From: Chamaelirium japonicum
Taxonomy: Eukaryota > Streptophyta > Magnoliopsida > Liliales > Melanthiaceae
Direction of reading: 5' to 3'
Length of the DNA: 64,000 nucleotides
Assembly: GCA_947650365.1 (NCBI GenBank)
Contig: OX393550.1
Span: forward strand, 97,723,924-97,787,923
Below are positions 49,501 through 61,500 of the stretch, piece after piece. The first letter of the stretch is position 1. Every line of letters starts with the position of its first letter. A program made the translations under genes and the position numbers. The notes under the pieces were generated by a model that was not told the origin of the DNA, did no database searches, and was given only the letters and a program-made list of their open reading frames with translations.

Positions 49501-52500
49501 CGTTCCCCCCCCCCCCCCTCTCAATTTTTACATATTGTCAAATTCCTCGTTTTTTTGCTGTTTTTATTAAAAAAAAGGGGTTAAAAATATGTTTTTTTGC
49601 CGAACTTTGTGACTATATCGATGATGAGTATGATGATATTGAAATTCAACTTTCTTCCGATGACGAGTCCGATGACATTGAATTCACGGAGGATGAAGAG
49701 AATGAAGCAATAGAGAATGATGCAAGTTTGGCATTGGATGCTCTCGATGACACGATAGATGCTTAATTTCTATTTTCTATTCTATTTTGATTAGTAACTA
49801 TTGGACAATGAACATCTTAAGTTTTGTAATATTTCTTTTTGGGATGCCGTTATCAACTTATCATGATGTTCGTATTTCGTAACTTAGTATGTTACTTTGT
49901 CGGGTGGTTGTTTTGTTGGTTACTTGCATTTGCATAGTTGCATGATTAACTTAATTGATTTGTTGTTGATTTATAATCTTATAAGTTGTGTTAGAAATAT
50001 CTTAGTTGTTTAAATATAGCCTAAAAACTTGACTTTTGAAGGCCCCGTACTTCTCGATTTTTTTTTCAAATTTCACCATCGCCGATTAAAACCCGAACCC
50101 GTTTTTTCTCCCGACTTTTATCCGTTTTTTTTTTTCTTCTGAACTCTCTGATTTTCGCTGAGCTTTTCCGAGTTTTACCCTTGGCGACTTATTACCAAAA
50201 CCGAACTTGGTGACTATGCTATGAAGGGATTATCCATTCAAAAATGTTGTTTAAGGGCAAAAGAGGAAAGACCAATATAAGACCCGCCACAACCACTCTT
50301 CTATCCTAATACTCTGTATATTGCATAGAGTCATAGTTACCAAGTCGGAAGTCGGGAAAAAATCGGTTAGGAAAGAAGTCATAAAAATCGGGGAAAAGTC
50401 GGAAAGGTTGGGAAAGTGTCCGGAAACAAAGGGTATAATTTTTGAACATATTTATATATAGATGTTAGAATAGGTTTTTAGAGCAATATATGACGGGATT
50501 AAAACACAATTAATCAGGATTTAAACGCATAAATCGGGATTCGAATGTGAAAATCATGACTTTTTCAAAAAATCTGAAAAGAGTCGTGTAGCGAACGTTT
50601 TTTGAATAAGTCGTGTTTTAATCGAGACTTATTTAAAACATCAGAGTTTTTGGTAACAGAGGCACAAAGATACACACACGTGGAAAAAGTTGATAATGAA
50701 TTGGAAAATGCCATGTGAACATACAATGGGACATACTTGGGCATCAACCATGGCTTGGTGATCGCTTGCTGATGCAATGACAGCTTGCTGACGTCCCCCC
50801 ACCTCCGCAGTATGTTCGCCAATATGTTTAACTATAAGTTCAAGTAACAGTGCTATAATAAATTATACACGTGTGGTGGAACCCATAGATTAGTTGTGGG
50901 GTGATAAAAGAAAGCCTTAGAGAACAAAAGTAAGGTGACAGTTGGAAGAAGATTTGAGGGGTCAGTGGATAGAAGTATAGAACTCTAATAAGGATGCACT
51001 CCATAAGATGAAAGAAATAGAAAAGGCAAGGGCTTTCTTGAGGTTGTAAATTAGAAAGGACATTTCGATATCTAGAAACAAATATATTTTTTTTGTTTTC
51101 TTCTTTACTAAACTTGCAATATAGAAGACGTCATTCTGCCCATTGTTATCGAAAATGGGGAATGTTCACATAAAGTGTTGATCCAACTTTATTGTAGAGT
51201 GATTTTATCACTTATGATGGGATCCTTAAGGAGCTGATGTTCTAACTTTGTAACTCATTAGAGGTCCTAGTAACACAATTGTACACAGAAGAGAGTTTCA
51301 AGAATAAGAAGACAAATGGTTGATTTTCTGAAATGGAAATATTAATACCATATTCCTATCCAAGTTATCAAACTACAAAATCTTTGTGATTCTGTGAATC
51401 TAAGAAAGGTAACATGCCCAACATGAATTATTTGTTTTTGGAGATTCACTTGGATAATTAGTCTTCTCCATAACTTTGGGAGAGTTGACCACTGTTAGAG
51501 TAGATGGGCTAGGTCGAATGGCGTATTCGTTGACTCTAGAGCTAGGTGTTCTTGGTGGCATAACCTGTAAGGAATAGGTTGCCTGTCTAAGGAACTCATT
51601 TTCACATATGTTTAGATAAATCATCTCAAGGCAAATCTTTAAGCATCTATTTGCATGAGTCATAAATGGGTGATGCTTTGAAAGGCGTCTATAGCATTTT
51701 TTGCTTCGTGGTATCGGTCAAGTGTTGGATAGGGTTCCTTCTTCGTGGTATCGGTCAAATCTTGTTCTACACGACGGAGAGATCGATTCTATGGTTATAT
51801 TTTTTGAAATACAAGTGTGATGATGGATGGTCCGAGGATGGGGTTGGAAATCAGTAAAAAATGTAGTAAGTTGCACCATACAACAAGTCTATGTGAACTA
51901 TTGGTAGGAGTTTGTGTTAGAATTGGGTCATACAATTCAGCCGCAACTTCCTAGATGACTTAGCATTTGTAAAAAATACTTTTGCTCTATATGAATTGGT
52001 GTTCGTCAGATAGGATCGATAACATAATTATAATTATTACTAGTGTGAGCCATGGGCAAAGCTCAGGAGGTCGTTGGTTTCAAGACCCCCGTTCATTGGG
52101 CTTCGAGATCTCCCTATCGGTCCAAGGGATATGCTCCTTCTCATTTGTCTGATTGATGTTGCCCTGAGGAAAATTTTGCATAATTTGCGCCTTTTGTGGC
52201 TCACTCGGGAAAAAAAACCCCGATACTTTTGTGGAGAGGCCGTAGTCCGGTATCAACTCCTTACTATATTAGGGGTGTGTATCAGTTCAAAACCAAACAT
52301 ATAGCAAAACCCAAACCGATCCAACCTTGGTCGATTTTGAGGATTTTCAATCCGATCCAAACTGAACTGAGATTGGAATCCAATCCAATTAAGGTCAGTT
52401 TGGATTGGATTGTATGATCGGTTTGTGCTTTGGAACATATTCTTATTGGGCATTTTTCCCTTCTATTAGGACCTAATTTCAACTTAAAAATAATAATTGT

Positions 52501-55500
52501 TATCAAATCATTAGGCCTAAAAAAGATTTTTAACTGATTTTGAGTCATCCTACAGTATTGCAAAGGTTGTTGGTAGCAAGGGTATATGAGGACATGTGGT
52601 ATATTAATAAAATATTATATGCATATACATATGTTGGTTCGGTTCTGTTTAGGTCGGTTTTAATTTTACAAATCTGTCAACCTATCCAATCATGTCGTTT
52701 TTTTAAAAACCCAATCCAATTCAATCCATTGAGTGTGTTGAAACCGATCAAAATCGGTCGATTTGGTTTGGATCTTGCACACCCCTACACTATATCCCGT
52801 GGTTTAAAAACCTGGAACCATTTGTGGGTTATCGGAGCAACGAAGTGGGTGAAGGAATTGCCACGTGCCAATACAAAGGAGTGGGTGAGAGGGGGTTATC
52901 TGCCTAGCGGAGGGTGCCACGTATGGACCCTCCACCTTATATTATAGTATAGATTAGTGGATACTACATTTTCCAAAATAAAAAAATTCGAGGAACATGT
53001 TTAATATGGGGTTGTTATAAAGTGTAGATTAAACTAATCCAGGTGTATACATTGATGACCTTTATTATAATGATTTATAATTTATACTGTAATATGACAA
53101 TATCGTTAATATGACTGGTTATTATGTAAACTAAGACATTTTAGTATATAGTGTCTAGCAGTAAAGATAAAATACATAGATAAGGTATCATATAAATAAA
53201 CCAAGTACAATAAGGTCTAGGGTTTATGGAACCATTTGTAGTAGCTTCCTGTACTAGTTATGGCTTTGAAAGTTTTGGCATATGGTCTATTGAAATCGTA
53301 TGTTGTGGAAGATCCTTGTCATCCTTCAGTCACCCTGCTAAAAAAACTGAAATGTTGTCAACATGATGTTCCATTCTGAATGAACTTGTGACTATGCTCT
53401 CAATTGTTGTGGCAAACTCGGTCCATCTTGGGCCCAGCTTAATTTTCCTATTGGTTCATTGGGTTTGGACCGTTTGGTATGCTGGTTGATGTTCTGCTTA
53501 AACTAAGTGTATCCTAGTTGAACCAGCTTGAAGTATTTTTTGCGCCCTAGTCTTTATTGTATGAGTTTGCAGTCAATTAAAGATGGTAATAATATTATCT
53601 GTAGAAAAGGTTTACTTCTTATGTTGATAAGTGGTCATTTTTTGTTTAAATGATTCTAAGAAATAAGTACAAGATACACATGTGATGAGTAGCCATACCC
53701 CATGAATTACGCTTTATCAGCAGGAGCTATAATTGATAGAAGAAGATCCAATTAATTCACCCTTAGCTTACTGGCGTAGAGTTAAAAGGAAATCCAAATA
53801 TTTTATTGCATTAATAGTATCTTTGACTAGTGTATGCCTCAGATTGTCTATGAAAATTTGTTAACACCATACTTTGTTATAAAAATTCTTACATGGTCAC
53901 ATTTATTGGGGTCACATTCTTTGATTCCAATTACCTTTTTTTTATGGAGTTCTCTGTAGTTACTCTTTTAAGGCATCAGAAATTGTTCTTTGTATTGTTC
54001 TCAGGCTTATTTTATAACTCTAATCTATGAAGTCTTTGGTTGCCCCACACTTGTTTGCTTTTGTTCATTAATTTTCAATATGCTTATCTGCATATTTTCT
54101 TTTGTAGGTCAAATATCAATAGGCTAAGCTACAATGGATTCTATACTTTTATTTTAGAGCGAGGCGACGAAATTATCGCGGCTGCATCTGTTAGGTATTA
54201 ATTATTTTTTTATGAAATATCTTGATGGCATGTCTTTGAAAAAATTAGATAGGGTTCATCTTGTCTTATCAAATCTTAAATATGCAAATAGAAGGATATT
54301 GGGATGGATTGTGGTCTGACCTAAGAAGTTTCCAAAGTTGACAGCCAAAATCATCAAGCTTTTCCATCATCATGGACTTGCTCAAGACTGAATCAATAAA
54401 TGATACGTCACAAAACCTGTAGTTCTTTTTTGACATCAGTGGGTGTCCCAAAACCTTTTGGGTAATGGACCCACTTTGGGCTTGGACTAATCCTTCCGGG
54501 AATGTGCACTGTGTCACCGACCCGCTCGGAAGTTTCCCTACACACTCCTGGGTAACTTTGGGGGAAGGGGGGGGGGGATTGAACCCACAACCTCCTCACA
54601 AAACCTATACTCTTTGTTGTATCTGAGAAAGAACATTCTTATATGAGGAAGAATTATTAGTGCCTTCTTATCAGAGATCATTCCTTATGGTTGTGCGCTA
54701 CAAGCCTTTCCACCGGCATGTATAAGTCCAGTAGAAATTATGTTAAAAGTTGTCTCTCTTTATATGCCCTATTCTTTATATATTTTGGATAACTTTGTCA
54801 AAATGCTAAATTTTTTAATATATTTTTTCATGCGCAAAACAGAATCCACGGAACAAGGCTGGCAGAAATGCCTTTCATTGGGACAAGAAATATGTATAGA
54901 CGTCAAGGGATGTGCCGACGACTTCTCAATGGTGTTGAATCAGTATGTTATTTAATTTTTTCTATCCTCTCTCATTACTTGTGCATATGCTCAATTTTCT
55001 TTTCATTGTTTCAGTAGAGAGTGTGTGTGTATAAGTATTAAAATGCGGCGTGCGGTGTATGCGGTGTCACACTGCAGTCGTCTGATGTACTGCTATGTGC
55101 GTGTGACGCACCGGGCAGGTACATTGGACGGTTGCGGTGCGACGCCGCATCGAAGCATGCGGTAAGTACATCCCTCGATGGCAATGTTATCAACTGTGAT
55201 GTCTTTAAAGATGGCTTTAAAGAATTGTGATGTTCTTGTACAGAAGATGAAAACTTCAGAGGCTAATTGATGTGGAACAGTGTGTGCGACAGGGAATTCA
55301 AAGACTCGTTGAGCCGCGACGGGGTCGCTTGTTGCTCCGAGCCGAAACAGGAAGCTGATTTAAACAAATAATATGGTTAATGGTTTTAGCAAAGCATAAC
55401 AGGCATGCAAGCAGGTATCCCAATCTAAATTAACCGAACAACAAACACCTAGTTATATCAGCAGGATTCCAGATGCAATACCAGGGCTAATAACAAACAG

Positions 55501-58500
55501 GGTAATCAGAATCTCACAACTCACTATTCAAAGGGGCAGCAGTTTTGCATAGATAAAATATAGGATAATCGATCATTGGTGTCACCATCCGATATTGACC
55601 GGGGAAAGAAACTCACCTACTGAGGATTGTGGGGAACCTCAGGGATCTCAATTGGTGGAGGGGTCGAAGTCGATGCGGTGTCCTCAGGTTGAGCCGGAGC
55701 TTGAGCGAGGGCCCGAAGGGCTAGCACGTTAGGATGTACGGGCGCGCCGGGATGCCAACGCTGATGGTTCTCCGAGATGCCCAGCCGTGCTTCCGCGTCC
55801 TTGGCGACGAGGTGGGTGATGCGATCCACGTAATCCTTCACGTTCTCGCCGGCACTGAACTGGAAGTCGAGGAAGGGAGACTGGATGTCGAGAAAGCCGT
55901 CTTCGTCGTCGATCAAACCTTGATCAACATCGGGGTCGGCCATGCCGTCATGCCGAGGGAATGGGGGTATCGGGGTGGATCGGATGATGGAGATGGGGGT
56001 TTGGGATTGGATCGGTGGGCTTGGGAATCGGGCCGATCGGGTGAAGGATGAGGGAGGGGCTCAAGGTACGGGCAGGGGGGGGGATGTGTGTGTGTCGGGG
56101 TCGGGTTGGCCTGCAGTACTGCAAGTGGTGGTTGTCGGGTCGAGCGGCAGGGCCGGGGCAGCTGGGGCGCGGGAGGAGAAGGAAGGGGTGGAGGTCGGGC
56201 ACGGGTCGGGTGGGGCTGGTTCGCGGGAGAGGGGGTGGGAGAGAGGAGCGGTGGTGGAGGGGATCAGATAGCAGTACGGCGAGGGAGAGGGGCCGGTCAG
56301 GGGGTTGATCGGGTTTGGGGGTTTTGGGAAGGCAGCAGCGGTAGGGGGAGAGGAAGGGGGGAAGGTCGGGTGGGGCCGGAGTTGGACAGGCAGCGGCAGC
56401 AAGGGGGAGAGGGAGGGGTCGGATGGGCTGGGGGTGTAGGCAACACCGGCGGCAAGGGGAAGAGGGGGGGGAATCGGGTTGGTGGCCGGCCGGGTGAGAG
56501 GAGAGGAGAGATGGGGATGGCGGCTAGGTGAGGAAAAGGGACCAAACTTAGGGTTCCAGATTAGGGTTTCACACGCCTAAACTGAACCTAGGGTTTCACA
56601 CACCTAGGGTTTGGGTTTGGGTATCACACACCTCACCCTGGTTCTCTCAACACACAAGTGGAGGGAAAACATAAAATTGTTTATTCATTGCATACTGAAG
56701 AGACAAAAGACAGGCCTATAAATAGGCTTACAACGACAGACGAAAAAGCCCACTAATCGAGGTGGGACTAAAAGTACACAAGCCAAATAATGAAACGGAA
56801 AAACAGTAGCCAACATGGCTAGAACCACATGCTCAGATGTCGCCTCCTGCGCTGGTACACTCGCCAGGGCCGAGGCTCGATGTCCCCATCATTCTCCCCA
56901 GGTGGGAGAGAGCTCGACTCCGTCGAGTGAGGATCTGCAAAACTCTCGTACTGCTCCAAGGTGTCAGGATCCAACTGCTGAAGGTCGCTGCGGTCAACCC
57001 AGGTGTCATCAGAGGCGGGTCTTCCCTTCCAACGGATCAGATACTGTCGGGTGCCACCGTCCTTACCGGACACAATCTCATCATCCACAATTTTATCTAT
57101 TTGATCTGCTGCATAATGTGGGGGAACTTCTGGAAGTGGGGGTAGGGAGGGACTCTCAGAAAATGGGTCTTGGGAAGGCTCACCTATGAGGGGATTACTA
57201 GGGTTAAAATCAGGACCCTTGTAGGCCACTAGGTCCTCGATATTGAATGTGGAACTGATGCCGAAATCTCCGGGGAGATCCACAACATAGGCATTGGCAT
57301 TCAGTTTCTTTAAGATTTGGAAAGGCCCCGCACTGCGTGCATGCAGCTTTTTTACGGTTCCCGAGGGAAACCGTTCCGGACGGATCCGGACCATTACATA
57401 ATCACCCACATTAAATGTTTTAAATCTTTTCCTGAGATCAGCTTGCAGCTTATAGGTAGCATTACTCTGCTCAATTTTATCTTTGATTTCCCTGTGTAGT
57501 TCCTGGACATGCGATGCAAATGCGGATGCTGACTCAGAGACTTGATGATAGTTAGCCATGGGGATGAGATCTATAGGCTGCCTAGGTTTAAAACCATGCA
57601 CAATTTCATGGGGACTCAGACCAGTGGTCCTATTAACAGATGCATTGTGGGCAAACTCAGCGATGGACAATTTTAGATCCCAAGTCCCGACATGCTCACC
57701 TACCAAGGTGCGCAAAAGGTTTCCCAGACTTCGATTCACTACCTCGGTTTGGCCATCAGTTTGTGGGTGGAAAGCGGTGGAAAACTGGAGCTTAGTGCCC
57801 AACTTGTGCCACAGGGTTTTCCAGAAAAAACTGGTGAACTTGACATCTCTGTCAGAAACAATGGTCTTGGGCAGACCGTGCAATCTGACGATACCGTCAA
57901 AGAAGATTTTTGCAACCCTCGAAGCGTCAGCTGTTTTGGAGCAGGGCAAGAAATGGGCCATTTTGGAGAACCGATCCACGACGACCAGAATCGAGTCGTG
58001 TTTCCTTAGAGTTTTTGGAAGGCCCAGTACGAAGTCCATGCTGATATCTTGCCATGGACAATTTGGGACCGGTAACGGAGTGTAAAGGCCAGTATTCTGC
58101 TTGTGTTGTTTGGCTAGCTGACAGGTGTGACATCTGCCAACATGCCTAGCAACATCGCGCTTCAGACTCGGCCAATAGAATCGGTACTCGACGGCCTCAA
58201 TTGTTTTCTCATTTCCGAAATGTCCAGCAAGACCTCCAGCGTGCAACTCCCATACGAGAAACTCACGTAAGGATGTTCGTGGGATGCACAACTTTCGTCC
58301 CCGGAACAGATATCCATCATGCATGAGATAGCCATCAACTTCGGCCAGGGTTCCGTCTCTCAGTAACGCGTAGGTTTCGCTAAAGTCGGGACATGACTCA
58401 TATTCGGCCCTTATCCTAGCAAACCCATCAACTGCCGTGGTTAATTTGGAAAGGATGAACACACGACGGCTGAGCGCATCAGCAGCTTTATTCTCAACTC

Positions 58501-61500
58501 CCGCTTTGTGGCGCAGACTAAAAGTGTAGTCCTGGAGGAACTCGACCCATCGGCCATGTCGCGCATTCAGTCTCTTCTGGGAGTAAATATAACGGAGGGC
58601 CTCGTGATCAGAGAAGATAACGAACTCTTGCGGCAAGAGGTAATGTCGCCAATGGCGAAGCGATTGGATCACCGCATAGAACTCCTTGTCATAGGTGGAG
58701 TACCCCTGTCGAGTGTCATTTAGCTTCTCGCTAAAATAGGCAACCGGGTGGCCTTCCTAGGAAAGGACTCCACCTATCCCGAGCCCAGACGCGTCGCAAG
58801 CCACTTCAAAAACTTTAGAAAAATCAGGGAGGCGCATGACAGGGGCCTCAACCATCCTTTTCTTGATTTCGACGAAAGCTCTCGTGGCGGCATTAGACCA
58901 AGTGAACTCACCCTTCTTCAGACAGTCAGTCACTGGGGCCATTATGGTGCTGAACCCCTTAATGAACCGACGATAAAAGGTGGCTAGCCCATGGAAGCTT
59001 CTGACATCACGAATAGTCTTGGGCTCAGGCCACTCTTCGATGGCTTTGACCTTTTCGGGGTCCGCAGAGACTCCCTCGATAGAAACTACAAATCCTAAGA
59101 ATTGGACTTGAGTTGTGAGAAATGTGCACTTCTTCGGATTCGCATACAGCTCTTCTTTCCTTAATACGGCACAGACTTGACGCAGGTGGTCTAAATGTTG
59201 CGCCCGAGATTGACTATAAATGAGTATGTCGTCAAAGTACACCACCAGGAATTTACCCATAAATGGCCGGAGTACTTGCGTCATTACTCTCATAAAGGTA
59301 CTCGGGGCATTAGTCAGCCCAAAGGGCATGACCATCCACTCATATAGTCCATCCTTAGTCTTGAACGCAGTCTTCCACTCGTCGCCCGGACGGATACGGA
59401 TTTGGTGATAGCCACTCTTTAAGTCAATCTTGGAGAAAATGGTAGCTCCGGACATCATGTCCTACATGTCGTCCAGTCGTGGGATAGGGAAACGATACTT
59501 GACTGTTATTTTGTTAATGGCGCGACTATCGACACACATACGCCACGATCCGTCTTTCTTAGGCGTCAGAAGGGCGGGGACCGCACACGGACTCATACTC
59601 TCCTTGATAAAACCCTTTTGCAGGAGTTCATCAACCTGCCTCTTCAACTCCGCGTGTTCAGTAGGGTTCATTCGATAATGTGGCAGGTTGGGAAGACTTG
59701 CCCCAGGGACCAAATCAATGGCATGCTGTATGTCGCGCATCGGGGGCAGTTGGTCAGGGAGATCTTCAGGGAAAACGTCAGCAAACTCCCTAAGCACAGG
59801 GGTGACTTCGGGAGGAATCGACTGGCCGAAGTCCTTAGGGGTTTCTCTTGCGACTAGGATGATGACAGGAGCTCCCTTCTCTACCTCGTGACTCAGCTCT
59901 TTGGCACTGACGAAACTAACGCTCTTGACTTTCTTTGCGGGGGCAGTCTTTTGCTCGGCTTGGGCACTCTTGGGTGGGGAGGGAATCAATTTAACTTTCT
60001 TGCCCTCATGTTCAAACAGACACATGTTTGAGCGCCCATAAATGAGAACGTCGTTATCGAAAAGCCAAGGTCTTCCTAAGATGACTTGGCCCACATCCAT
60101 GGTTAGGACATCACACCAGATCTTGTCCTGGTAGATGTTGAAATTGATGGGCACTAGGCATCTCTGCTTGACCTCCATGGCAGTGGAGTTGATCCAAGAC
60201 ACTTGATAGGGACGGGGGTGGGGGACGGCCTTAAGGCCAGTCTTGGCGATAACAGCAGATGATACGGCATTGATGCAACTGCCACTGTCGATGATGACCT
60301 TACAATTTTTATCCCCAATCTTGGTGAACGTGTGGAAAATAGCGGTGCGCCTCCAATCATCCTGATCCTTGGGTTGGGAAAGCGCGCACCTAACAACTGA
60401 CACGGTGGGGGACGACGACTGCCTAAGACAACTCAGAATGGCACCGTCATCATCATCATCAAAATCTCCATCTTCTTCTTCTGCCTGGTAGATGAACTCT
60501 GCTTCTCCAGGCTCTACCGCTTCAATGGGGTTGCCATCGACAATGTTGACTCTGACAGGGCTGGGGCAGTTGGCAGCTACGTGGCCATACCCTTGACACT
60601 TGTAACATTTTGTGAGAGGGCTGACTTTGGAGAAGTCACGCTCGACACTCTTTCCTCGGGCGTCCCTCTCGAAATTCTTGTTGGGAATGCTGGGCTTTTG
60701 TTGAGAGGAGTTGGGGTAGGTCCGATTGGAATTGCTAGGGGAGGGCTTGGTGGGATAGCTCCTAGAGTCAGGATGCCTGTAGGCATGACTGGACCTAGAG
60801 GTGTCAAGGTCTTGTACTAAAGCGTAGGCTCTTTCCAATTCCGTGACATCTCTGGCGAGGAGCTCATTCCTTAGGTCTTCCCTCAAACCAGACCGGAAAC
60901 GGAAAAGGACTTGGACATGCGTCTCGGTCTCAAGGACGTTGCAGCGAGTGAGGAACTCATCAAATTTGGCAACATAGTCCTTAGCCGATTTGCTACCTTG
61001 GGTAAATTGGTGCCATTGGTCTAACAGTCGTGCCTGGTACGACGGTGGCACGTACTTACCTTTCAGTTCATTTTTCATGGCGACCCAAGTATCAATCGGG
61101 TCCTGGGTTCGTGCAACTCTCAACGCTTCCACATTGGTCCAATACTGGCTCGCGGGTCCGCTGAGCTTCATGGCTGCGAAGCGGACTTTCCTAACCTCAG
61201 TTAAAGGATACCACGTGAAGTAACGATCCATGGACTGGAGCCAATCCAGGAAAAACTGGGGATTGTGTCTACCATCAAAGGACGGTACCTCTAACCGGAT
61301 ACTACGAAGGTACTGATCATCGGGGTCCTGATTGTTCTGCCAGTTGGCCGGGTGCCCTTGAGGGGGATTGGGAAATTCAACATGCGGATCGGTCCGCGCT
61401 TGTTCCATCCGGTCTAACCGGGCATTGGTGTCGCGCTGATACGCGGCGAGGTTTTGGTTCATGGCGGTTATGCCTTGGGTCAACTCGGCAAGTGCTCTAG

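Larger units (their letters stand above)
55268..56891 (-). repeat. Chromovirus 3' LTR, 1624 bp
   Basis: Contains the end of the pol frame (56819-56891), a TATA-like TATTTATAG (minus, about 56719-56727), a G-rich plus-strand block at 55940-56530, and the LTR ORF. Confidence 0.93.

Noticed and set aside
55942..56531. Gly/Arg-rich plus-strand frames in the chromovirus LTR
   Set aside because: Explained by G-run composition; same in the other LTR with different frame ends.
58757..59464. Amber codons as programmed readthrough
   Set aside because: Neither site shows a recognised readthrough context and simple mutation is sufficient; needs sibling copies to reconsider.
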